Origin: Acidobacteriota bacterium | Lineage (GTDB): Bacteria; Acidobacteriota; Holophagae; Holophagales; Holophagaceae | NCBI GenBank assembly: GCA_021778785.1 | Contig: JAJYBX010000127.1 | Span: forward strand, 1 to 6,161 | Length of the DNA: 6,161 nucleotides | Direction of reading: 5' to 3' | Shown: positions 1-5,024 of the stretch, piece after piece | Layout: each line of letters opens with the position of its first letter | Position numbering within the stretch: position 1 is the stretch's first letter | Program-made: the position numbers and the translations under genes | Notes under the pieces: generated by a model | Seen by the model: only the letters and a program-made list of their open reading frames with translations | Told to the model about the DNA's origin: nothing | The model's database searches: none

Positions 1-2
1 CC

Positions 3-80
3 ACCAAGCTCCTCTCCGCCCTGGCCAACGGGAAGGCCATCACCGTGAAGGCCGAGGCCGGGAGCGGAGCCCGCCCGTGA
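3..80 (+). CDS. C-terminal fragment of an unrecognised protein, partial at the 5' side
   Basis: An open frame enters from the left edge and ends at TGA 78-80, giving 25 residues that end in ITVKAEAGSGARP. The stop overlaps the GTG start of the next gene (GTGA at 77-80), the usual sign of translational coupling in an operon. MacB-type permeases without their own ATPase domain are normally encoded beside a separate ATP-binding subunit and a MacA/HlyD-like periplasmic adaptor, so this tail could belong to either or to another efflux component. The visible residues carry no diagnostic motif, so the product is not assigned. Frame, stop position and overlap are seen directly; the operon partner role is inference. 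Confidence 0.6.
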   Translation, partial: TKLLSALANGKAITVKAEAGSGARP

Positions 81-1354
81 AGCTGGGATCCCGCTTCCAG
101 GAGACCTTCCGCTCGGCCCTGGCGAGTCTCTGGGCCCACCGGATGCGGAGCGCCCTCACCACCCTCGGCATCATCATCGGCGTGGCCTCCGTCATCACCG
201 TGGTGGACCTCACCAAGAGCCTGGAGGGACGCATCATGGCGGATGTCCGGCGCGAGGGGAGCCACACCTTCTTCGTCAGCTCCTACGTGCCCCTCCTGAA
301 GCGCACCTCCGCCAAGATCAAGCGGATGCCGGTGGACATGCAGACCCTCCGGGAGCTGCGGGAGCTGGCCCCGGAGATCACCGTCGCCAGCCCCCAGACC
401 AACCTCTGGAACCAGCAGATGATGGTGAAGGCCGGCAGCCTGTCCCGCCGGATCACCTACCTCACGGCCATCGACGAGAACGGACTGGACCTGGCCAACC
501 TGGATCTCGCATGCGGACGGGGCTTCACGGCCATCGACCGGATCACCCGGGCCAACGTGGCCATCCTGGGGGCCCGGGTGGCCGAGGATCTGGGCTTCAC
601 GGAGGCCTCCCTGGGAAGGTCCTTCACCGTCAATGGCCAGACCGCCGAGCTCATCGGCATCCTCAAGAAGCACGGGGACATCCCCTTCATGCCCCAGGAG
701 GACGACGAGGAGACCGCGGCCATGTGGGGCCCGGACGCCATGTTCTACGTCCCCTTCGGCAGCTTCCGGGAACTGGCCCGCCCCGGCGCCTTCGACAACC
801 CCTTCTGGCGGCTCCAGGTGGACGGGAGGATCCCGGTGAAGGAGGCCGAGGAATCCCTGCGCCTGGCCCTCCGCCGCATCCGCGGCCTGCAGGGCGGGGA
901 CGCGGACAACTTCATGCTGGAGAGCAACGGGCGGGCGGTGGAGCAGGTGGAGAAGATCAGCCGCACGCTCATGCTCGCCAGCGGGGCCATGGTGGGCATC
1001 AGCCTCCTGGTGGGCGGCATCGGCGTGATGAACATCATGCTGGTCAGCGTCACGGAACGCACCCGGGAGATCGGCGTCCGCAAGGCCCTGGGCGCCCGGC
1101 GGAAGCACATCCTGGTCCAGTTCCTCATCGAGGCCGTGGTGCTCTGCCTCCTGGGCGGACTCATCGGGCTCGCCCTGGGGCTGGGGTTCGGCACGGTGCT
1201 CAGCCAGGTCCTGATGAAGCACCTCGGGGGCGTCCCCCTCTGGTCCATCGCCGCCTCCCTCCTCGTGCCCGCCAGCGTCGGCCTGACCTTCGGCCTCTAC
1301 CCCGCCGCCAAGGCCAGCAAGCTGGATCCCATCGAGGCGCTCCGCTACGAGTAG
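77..1354 (+). CDS. MacB/FtsX-family ABC transporter permease (permease-only subunit)
   Basis: This 425-aa inner-membrane protein is the permease of a MacB-type ABC system. Members couple cytoplasmic ATP hydrolysis to export of peptides, lipoproteins or drugs, or to mechanotransmission across the periplasm. One membrane segment lies near residues 27-45. It is followed by a periplasmic MacB core domain of about 250 residues, then three C-terminal segments near 298-320, 346-376 and 388-408. The signature GGIGVMNIMLVSVTERTREI begins at residue 313, and GVRKALGARR follows at 333-342. The end YPAAKASKLDPIEALRYE is typical of the family. Full MacB is about 650 aa with an N-terminal ATPase; none is present here, so a separate ATPase is expected upstream. 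The GTG start at 77 is supported by GGAG at 66-69 and by overlap with the upstream stop. The substrate cannot be inferred. Confidence 0.93.
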   Translation: MKLGSRFQETFRSALASLWAHRMRSALTTLGIIIGVASVITVVDLTKSLEGRIMADVRREGSHTFFVSSYVPLLKRTSAKIKRMPVDMQTLRELRELAPEITVASPQTNLWNQQMMVKAGSLSRRITYLTAIDENGLDLANLDLACGRGFTAIDRITRANVAILGARVAEDLGFTEASLGRSFTVNGQTAELIGILKKHGDIPFMPQEDDEETAAMWGPDAMFYVPFGSFRELARPGAFDNPFWRLQVDGRIPVKEAEESLRLALRRIRGLQGGDADNFMLESNGRAVEQVEKISRTLMLASGAMVGISLLVGGIGVMNIMLVSVTERTREIGVRKALGARRKHILVQFLIEAVVLCLLGGLIGLALGLGFGTVLSQVLMKHLGGVPLWSIAASLLVPASVGLTFGLYPAAKASKLDPIEALRYE

Positions 1355-1422
1355 CTCCGCGCCTCGGGATCCCGCGGCTCCGCCGACAACCCCCAGATCG
1401 GACGCGCCCCCGGCGCGTCCTC

Positions 1423-1481
1423 CCGCTCGGCGTCGCCTCGCGGATGGGTCCCCGTCCCATCGAGCCCTCCGGTACGAGTAA
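1423..1481 (+). pseudogene. Degenerate remnant of a second MacB-type permease C-terminus
   Basis: Positions 1456-1481 copy the last codons of the permease gene (1328-1354). Both read CCCATCGAG, then a tract ending in TACGAGTA plus a final G or A, with three mismatches and one missing base over 27 positions. Restoring the missing base gives PIExLRYE followed by TAA at 1479-1481, against PIEALRYE and TAG in the intact gene. Upstream, in the PIE frame, the translation reads GVASRMGPRPIE, which resembles the AAKASKLDPIE of the intact protein apart from two extra residues. No longer permease coding sequence is recognisable before this. The simplest reading is the decayed end of a tandemly duplicated or second permease gene. 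A partial duplication of the tail alone is also possible. Confidence 0.5.
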
Positions 1482-1505
1482 GCCGCTCCCGGAATCCGGG
1501 GGCTT
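1480..1505 (+). terminator. Possible transcription terminator of the permease operon
   Basis: The stem AAGCC/GGCTT encloses an inner CCCGG-AAT-CCGGG stem, with GCT unpaired on the left arm. It begins inside the TAA of the permease-tail remnant, where a terminator of an ancestral gene would sit. The 3' arm ends in CTT but no U-tract follows, so intrinsic termination would be weak by the classical rule. In its A/T-edged GC stem it resembles the stronger hairpin at 4309-4334. The hairpin is seen; its role is inferred. Confidence 0.4.
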
Positions 1506-1557
1506 CGCCTCCATCGCAGGGACGGCCTAAGAATCCGTAACGAAACCATCAGAAAGG

Positions 1558-1578
1558 GCGCTGACTGTTTCGCAGCGC
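1558..1578. promoter_or_regulatory. Inverted repeat upstream of the AtuA-like gene, possible operator
   Basis: GCGCTG at 1558-1563 and CAGCGC at 1573-1578 form a perfect 6-bp inverted repeat with a 9-bp spacer, 38 bp before the ATG at 1616. The stretch 1530-1585 is less GC-rich than its surroundings, as expected for a promoter. CTGACT at 1561-1566 resembles a -35 box, but no good -10 box lies at the right distance, so I do not assign a promoter. The repeat could be a regulator site or a leader hairpin. Confidence 0.3.
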
Positions 1579-1615
1579 ATTCTAAGCTGGAGGTCCGTCT
1601 CGATCGGAGTCCGAC

Positions 1616-2974
1616 ATGTCCAAGCTCGTGCGCATCGCCAACGGCCAGGGTTTCTGGGGGGACAGCATCGACGCCCCCGTGCGTCTGGTGGAGGCCGGGG
1701 GGATCGACTACCTCACCCTCGACTACCTGGCGGAAGTCACCCTCTCCATCATGCAGAAGCAGCGGCGGAAGGATCCCCAGCTGGGCTACGCCACGGATTT
1801 CGTGGATCTCATGAAACGGACCCTCCCCCAGCTCAAGGCCAAGGGCATCCGGGTGGTGGCCAACGCCGGAGGGGTGAACCCCGAGGCCTGCCGGACCGCC
1901 GTGCTGGAGGTGGCGAAGAAGCTCGGCGTGAAGGGCGTGAAGATCGCCACGGTGACGGGCGATGACGTGCTGGGCCGGCTGTCCGAATTCAAGGCCCAGG
2001 GCCTCCAGCTGGGCAACATGGACACCGGCGAAGGGCTCTTCGACGCCCCCCGGGAGATCCTCAGCGCCAACGTCTACCTCCAGACCCAGGCCATGGTGGA
2101 GGCCCTGGACACCGGCGCCGACATCGTGCTGACGGGCCGCTGCACCGATCCCGGCCTGACCCTGGCCCCCCTCCTCCACGAGTTCAAGTGGGCCGCGGAC
2201 GACTGGGACCGGCTGGCGGCGGGCACCGTGGCCGGGCACATCCTGGAGTGCGGCGCCCAGAGCACCGGCGGGAACTTCAGCCGCTGGTGGGAGGTGCCCG
2301 AGCTCTGGAACGTGGGCTACCCCATCGCGGAGTGCTCGGAGGACGGCACCTTCGTCATCACCAAGCACGCGGGCACCGGCGGCATGGTCACCGTGGACAC
2401 CGTGAGCGAGCAGCTGGTGTACGAGATGGGTGATCCGAAGAACTACATCACCCCGGACGTGGTCGCGGACTTCACCAGCATCCAGCTGGCGCAGGACGGC
2501 CCCGACCGGGTGCGGGTCCATGGCGTGAAGGGCAAGCCCCGCACGCCGTTCCTGAAGGTGAGCGGGGCCTACCTGAAGGGCTACAAGGCCACGGGCCAGC
2601 TGGTGCTGAGCGGGCCCCGGGCCCTGGAGAAGGCCCGCCTCTGCGCCGACATCGTCTGGAAGCGGTTGAAGGCCGCGGGCTGCGAGTACGAGCACACGGA
2701 TGCCGAGTTCCTGGGCGCCAGCACGGTCCACGCCGGCATCGCCCCCGCGCCGGCCGAGCCCGCCGAGATCGTCCTCCGCCTCAGCGTGAAGGACGCGGAT
2801 CGGAAGAAGGTGGAGCGCTTCGGCCGCGAGATCGCCCCCCTCGTCACGGCCGGCCCCGCCGGGGTGACCGGATTCGCGGGAGGCCGTCCCAAGGCCCAGG
2901 AGATCGTCGCCTACTGGCCGGCCCTCCTTCCCCGGGAGCTGGTGACCTGGCGGGTGAGCGTCGAGGAGATCTGA
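1616..2974 (+). CDS. AtuA-like DUF1446 domain protein
   Basis: This 452-aa soluble protein matches the acyclic terpene utilisation AtuA N-terminal domain family (DUF1446). Family features include the opening RIANGQGFWGDS (6-17), DYLTLDYLAEVTLSIM (31-46), NAGGVNP (83-89), TGDD (114-117), GRCTDPGLTLAPL (174-186), CGAQSTGGNF (212-221) and KHAGTGGMV (250-258). In Pseudomonas, AtuA is encoded with citronellol/geraniol catabolism genes, but its reaction is not firmly established. Those AtuA proteins are longer, near 600 aa as I recall, with an extra C-terminal ferredoxin-fold domain. This protein stops after the first domain, and no separate small gene for that domain follows. No acyl-CoA carboxylase or dehydrogenase partner is visible either, so terpene degradation should not be assumed. 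ATG at 1616 is set by GGAG at 1606-1609, six bases upstream. The gene appears to be transcribed alone. Confidence 0.9.
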   Translation: MSKLVRIANGQGFWGDSIDAPVRLVEAGGIDYLTLDYLAEVTLSIMQKQRRKDPQLGYATDFVDLMKRTLPQLKAKGIRVVANAGGVNPEACRTAVLEVAKKLGVKGVKIATVTGDDVLGRLSEFKAQGLQLGNMDTGEGLFDAPREILSANVYLQTQAMVEALDTGADIVLTGRCTDPGLTLAPLLHEFKWAADDWDRLAAGTVAGHILECGAQSTGGNFSRWWEVPELWNVGYPIAECSEDGTFVITKHAGTGGMVTVDTVSEQLVYEMGDPKNYITPDVVADFTSIQLAQDGPDRVRVHGVKGKPRTPFLKVSGAYLKGYKATGQLVLSGPRALEKARLCADIVWKRLKAAGCEYEHTDAEFLGASTVHAGIAPAPAEPAEIVLRLSVKDADRKKVERFGREIAPLVTAGPAGVTGFAGGRPKAQEIVAYWPALLPRELVTWRVSVEEI

Positions 2975-3004
2975 GGGAACCCTCCGCCGCCCTGCGCCAT
3001 CCCG

Positions 3005-3040
3005 GAGGGGCCCCTCAACCCCCGGCCCGGAGTCCGGGTC
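3005..3040. terminator. Palindrome plus hairpin after the AtuA-like gene, possible terminator
   Basis: The 131-bp gap between the AtuA-like gene and the lipoprotein gene holds a perfect 12-bp palindrome, GAGGGGCCCCTC, at 3005-3016. It is followed by a hairpin pairing 3024-3030 with 3034-3040 (GGCCCGG/CCGGGTC, including one G-U pair, AGT loop). No T-run follows. A small GAGG/CCTC pairing also overlaps the stop codon at 2973-2984. These may end or stabilise the upstream transcript. I see no clear promoter for the downstream gene in the rest of the gap. Confidence 0.35.
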
Positions 3041-3105
3041 CAACGCCTGCCCCTTGCCGGTTGCAACAGAGATCCCCACCCTGGAACCGTCACCCGGAGT
3101 CCCCC

Positions 3106-4293
3106 ATGCGGCGCCCCGCCCTCCTCCTCCTCGGCTCTCTCGGCCTGGCCGCCCTGGTGGGCTGCTCGAGTTCGGACAGCACCGGTCCCTCCCACGGCTA
3201 CCTGGTGAACGGGATCGCGGTGGCCGATGTGGACGGCAACGGGCTGCCAGACCTCCTGGGCATGGTGTCCACCAGCGTGGACGGGAGCGCGACGCAGGGT
3301 TACATCAGCACGCGGTACCAGATGGCCGCCGGCCAGTTCGCGCTGCCCCCCACCCGGTTCGGGGTGGGCGCAGGCCCGGCGAACTTCGTGCTGGCCGACG
3401 TCAACGGCGACGGCCACCCCGACCTGGTGGTGGCCAACGCGGACGACGCCTCCGTGTCCGTGCGGCTGGCGGACGCGGCCCATCCCGGCTCCTTCCTCCC
3501 CGCCACGGTCCTGTCCACCCCGGGCCGCACGCCCCTGGACGTGGCCGTGGGCGACCTGACCGGGGATGGCCTGCCGGACCTCGCGGTGGCCGCCAGCGGC
3601 GCCAACAGCGTGCTGGTCTTCGTCCAGACCGCCGCCGGTTCCTTCAACCCGCCGCTGGCCATCGCCGTCGGGGGCGATCCCCAGGCCGTGGCCGTGGGCG
3701 ATCTCGACGGCAATGGCCTGCCGGACCTCGCCGTGGCCACCTCCGCCAACGCGGTCTCGGTCCTGCTTCAGACCAGCGCCGGCGCCTTTGCGCCGGCCGT
3801 GGACTACGCCACCGGCGTGAACCCCGCCGCCCTCAAGGCCGTGGACCTCAACGGCGACGGGAAGCTGGACCTCCTCACCGCCAACTACGGCGCGGCCACC
3901 GGCCCCAACACCCTGGGCCTGAGCGTCCTCCTGCAGGGGGCCACCGCCGGCACCTTCCAGACGCGCGTGGACTACGCCACGGACTATCGCTCCGCGGCCC
4001 TGGCCGTGGGGGATCTCGACGGCGATGGCCACCCCGATGTGGTGGTGGCCAACGCGGGCCTGCCCGGCTTCCCCGGCAGCGTCTCCGTCCTGCGGCAGGA
4101 TCCCGCGGCTCCCGGCGCCCTGCTCCCGGCCTCGAACCACCTGGGCCTCTGGGGGCCCCTGGGCGTGGCCATCGCGGACGTGGACGGCGACGGGCACCCG
4201 GATCTCGTGGTGGCCGACGGCGACATCACCGTGCGCTACCAGTCCGCCACCACGCCCCTGACCTTCGAGCCGCCCGTCTCCTTCTACAACTGA
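3106..4293 (+). CDS. FG-GAP/VCBS-repeat beta-propeller lipoprotein
   Basis: This is a 395-aa exported lipoprotein. The N-terminus has Arg2-Arg3, a hydrophobic stretch (5-18) and a lipobox LVGC with Cys20 as the lipidation site. Ser follows the Cys, which favours the outer membrane by the E. coli sorting rule. Seven DxDxDG-type calcium loops follow: DVDGNGLPDL (41), DVNGDGHPDL (98), DLTGDGLPDL (150), DLDGNGLPDL (199), DLNGDGKLDL (247), DLDGDGHPDV (303) and DVDGDGHPDL (358). Spacing is 48-57 residues, matching the blades of one integrin-like seven-bladed propeller, and no other domain is present. Family members bind calcium and often serve in adhesion or surface interaction, but the ligand here is unknown. 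ATG 3106 is preferred over an in-frame TTG at 3061. It has GGAG at 3096-3099 and gives a clean signal peptide, whereas the extension would bury the signal behind 15 polar residues. Confidence 0.9.
   Translation: MRRPALLLLGSLGLAALVGCSSSDSTGPSHGYLVNGIAVADVDGNGLPDLLGMVSTSVDGSATQGYISTRYQMAAGQFALPPTRFGVGAGPANFVLADVNGDGHPDLVVANADDASVSVRLADAAHPGSFLPATVLSTPGRTPLDVAVGDLTGDGLPDLAVAASGANSVLVFVQTAAGSFNPPLAIAVGGDPQAVAVGDLDGNGLPDLAVATSANAVSVLLQTSAGAFAPAVDYATGVNPAALKAVDLNGDGKLDLLTANYGAATGPNTLGLSVLLQGATAGTFQTRVDYATDYRSAALAVGDLDGDGHPDVVVANAGLPGFPGSVSVLRQDPAAPGALLPASNHLGLWGPLGVAIADVDGDGHPDLVVADGDITVRYQSATTPLTFEPPVSFYN
3388..4221 (+). repeat. Internal DNA repeats encoding the propeller blades
   Basis: Blade motifs are similar at the DNA level as well as in protein. 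The 51-bp segments 3541-3591 and 3688-3738 differ at seven positions by my count and lie 147 bp (49 codons) apart. The segment 4000-4050 is a further relative of both. The blades near 3388, 4000 and 4180 share the GGCCACCCCGAT/C type ending, which encodes GHPD. This fits expansion by intragenic duplication, although high GC and a shared motif also raise similarity. Confidence 0.6.
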
Positions 4294-4308
4294 GCGGCTT
4301 GGTACACA

Positions 4309-4334
4309 GAAGGCCCCGCCTCAGCGGGGCCTTC
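4309..4334. terminator. Bidirectional terminator between convergent genes
   Basis: GAAGGCCCCGC at 4309-4319 pairs perfectly with GCGGGGCCTTC at 4324-4334 around a CTCA loop, an 11-bp stem. It lies 15 bp after the lipoprotein stop and 16 bp beyond the hsp20 stop on the other strand, where a shared terminator is expected. Neither side has a long T-run (CCTGCG on one strand, TGTGTACC on the other), so efficiency is uncertain. Confidence 0.8.
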
Positions 4335-4350
4335 CTGCGTCCGCCAGGGC

Positions 4351-4812
4351 TCAGCCCAGGCTGACGGAGATCTTCTTGGGCCGCACCTCGGGGCGCTTGG
4401 GCACCATGAGGGTCAGCACGCCGTTGCGCAGCTCGGCCACCACCTTCTCCGAGTCCACATCCTCGGGAAGGGTGAAGGTCCGGCTGAAGCTGCCGTTGCT
4501 CCGCTCCGCCAGGTGCCAGCGTTCGCCGTCCTTGGTGGTCTCGGCTTCGCGCTTGCCGGCCACCGTCAGCCGGTTGCTCTCGAGGCTGATCTCCAGATCG
4601 GCCTCCAGGATGCCCGGCAGGTCGGCCTTGAGCTGGTAGGCATCCGGGCTCTCCTTCACGTCGAAGCTGGGCATGAAGGCGGCGGCGGGGGCGCCGAGGT
4701 CGTAGTCCCTCAGCGGATCCCAGCGCAGGAAGTCGCGCATGAGGCGGAAGGGTTCCAGGCTGGCGGCCGCCGCGGGCAGGACCTGGGGTTCGCGGGTGCG
4801 AAGGATGGTCAT
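4351..4812 (-). CDS. Small heat shock protein, Hsp20/alpha-crystallin family
   Basis: This 153-aa cytoplasmic holdase chaperone binds unfolding proteins without ATP and keeps them refoldable by Hsp70/ClpB systems. An N-terminal arm of about 46 residues (with the segment LMRDFLRWDPLRDYD at 24-38) precedes the alpha-crystallin domain at about 47-139. Typical elements are the opening PSFDVKES (48-55), ADLPGI (63-68), the ERSNGSFSRTFTLP strand (103-116) and the NGVLTLMVPK box (130-139). The short tail carries an I-x-V form (ISV, 148-150) of the I-x-I/V motif used for oligomer assembly. Length and order are normal for bacterial class A sHsps. ATG at 4812 is fixed by the strong upstream AGGAGGAG. 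The gene stands alone, convergent with the lipoprotein gene and divergent from the chemoreceptor gene. Confidence 0.95.
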   Translation of the reverse strand: MTILRTREPQVLPAAAASLEPFRLMRDFLRWDPLRDYDLGAPAAAFMPSFDVKESPDAYQLKADLPGILEADLEISLESNRLTVAGKREAETTKDGERWHLAERSNGSFSRTFTLPEDVDSEKVVAELRNGVLTLMVPKRPEVRPKKISVSLG

Positions 4813-4815
4813 GGG

Positions 4816-4823
4816 CTCCTCCT
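4816..4823 (-). promoter_or_regulatory. Strong Shine-Dalgarno sequence of hsp20
   Basis: The - strand reads AGGAGGAG followed by CCC and the ATG. This is a near-consensus ribosome binding site and the best in the window; the other genes have only GGAG. It decides the start at 4812 over internal Met codons 25 and 47 and suggests high translation, as is usual for sHsps. Confidence 0.85.
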
Positions 4824-4881
4824 AGAAAGGGGTTGGGAAGGGGATCCAGGCCCAAGTCGATCACCGACAGAGCATGAATCA

Positions 4882-4915
4882 ATTCGCGAATAAAATCTTA
4901 GTCATGCCTAGTCAT
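4882..4915. promoter_or_regulatory. Operator-like repeats in the hsp20 promoter
   Basis: Between the predicted -35 and -10 boxes the - strand carries ATGACTA twice (4915-4909 and 4905-4899), separated by GGC. This is a 10-bp period that places both copies on one helix face. Just downstream, at the expected transcription start, lies the perfect 10-bp palindrome ATTCGCGAAT (4882-4891). Both positions suit a repressor. Neither matches the CIRCE (TTAGCACTC-N9-GAGTGCTAA) or HAIR elements. The repeats are seen; regulation is inferred. Confidence 0.4.
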
Positions 4916-4922
4916 CCGTCAA
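4895..4922 (-). promoter_or_regulatory. Predicted hsp20 promoter (sigma-70-like)
   Basis: On the - strand, TTGACG (4922-4917, 5 of 6 consensus bases) is separated by 16 bp from TAAGAT (4900-4895, 4 of 6). They lie in the AT-rich part of the divergent intergenic region. Transcription would begin around 4885-4889, leaving a leader of roughly 75 bases before the ATG. A vegetative-type promoter fits the sequence better than a sigma-32 one; I see no CTTGAAA-type -35 box with a matching CCCCAT-type -10. Confidence 0.5.
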
Positions 4923-5024
4923 GCCTCGAATCGCAAGTTTAATGTCAGAATATTTTAGGGGCTTTGACCAAGAATCAACTTCGCCAGAGGACTGTCGAGT
5001 ACACGGAGACACCCCGGAGCCCCC
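4923..5024. other. Rest of the divergent intergenic region, upstream of the chemoreceptor
   Basis: This stretch changes from AT-rich (4930-4980) to GC-rich. It should contain the chemoreceptor promoter, but I find no convincing one. TTGACC at 4964-4969 is a fair -35 box with no good -10 box 16-18 bp later, and TATTTT at 4951-4956 is a weak -10 lacking a -35. I see neither a sigma-28 flagellar consensus nor a sigma-54 GG/GC pair. GGAG at 5016-5019 is the ribosome binding site. Confidence 0.4.

Larger units (their letters stand above)
1400..1505. repeat. Cluster of four consecutive hairpin-forming inverted repeats
   Basis: Four inverted repeats follow almost end to end downstream of the permease. 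(a) GGACGCGCC at 1400-1408 pairs perfectly with 1412-1420 across a CCC loop. (b) CCGC..GGC at 1423-1431 pairs with GCC..GCGG at 1435-1443, with a TC/TC internal loop. (c) GATGGG at 1443-1448 pairs with CCCATC at 1456-1461. (d) AAGCC at 1480-1484 pairs with GGCTT at 1501-1505 and encloses CCCGG/CCGGG (1488-1492/1496-1500). No T-run follows any of them. The region may be a transcript-stabilising or terminating structure or a dispersed intergenic palindromic element. Base pairing is seen directly; function is inference. Confidence 0.6.

Noticed and set aside
511..1530. Alternative + strand open frame over the second half of the permease gene
   Set aside because: It is His/Gly/Arg/Pro-rich out-of-frame sequence. 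Only its last part, beyond 1420, is informative, because it reads through the permease-tail remnant.
3061..3105. TTG start 15 codons upstream of the lipoprotein ATG
   Set aside because: It would place polar and charged residues before the signal peptide and has no better ribosome binding site than the ATG at 3106.
2911..4197. Long open frame on the - strand opposite the lipoprotein gene (428 codons)
   Set aside because: It is rich in Gly, His, Val, Ala and Arg with no recognisable domain. It mirrors the GC-rich codon pattern of the + strand gene, whose signal peptide and seven motifs are unmistakable.
3054..4364. Alternative + strand open frame over the lipoprotein gene (436 codons)
   Set aside because: The translation is Arg/Pro/Gly-rich low-complexity sequence, typical of the wrong frame in high-GC DNA, and it runs through the terminator hairpin.
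4226..4882. Overlapping - strand frame across hsp20 (218 codons)
   Set aside because: It is the wrong frame relative to the conserved alpha-crystallin domain, lacks a good ribosome binding site and crosses the terminator.
4813..5024. CIRCE (HrcA) or HAIR (HspR) operator upstream of hsp20
   Set aside because: No sequence resembling TTAGCACTC-N9-GAGTGCTAA or CTTGAGT-N7-ACTCAAG is present.
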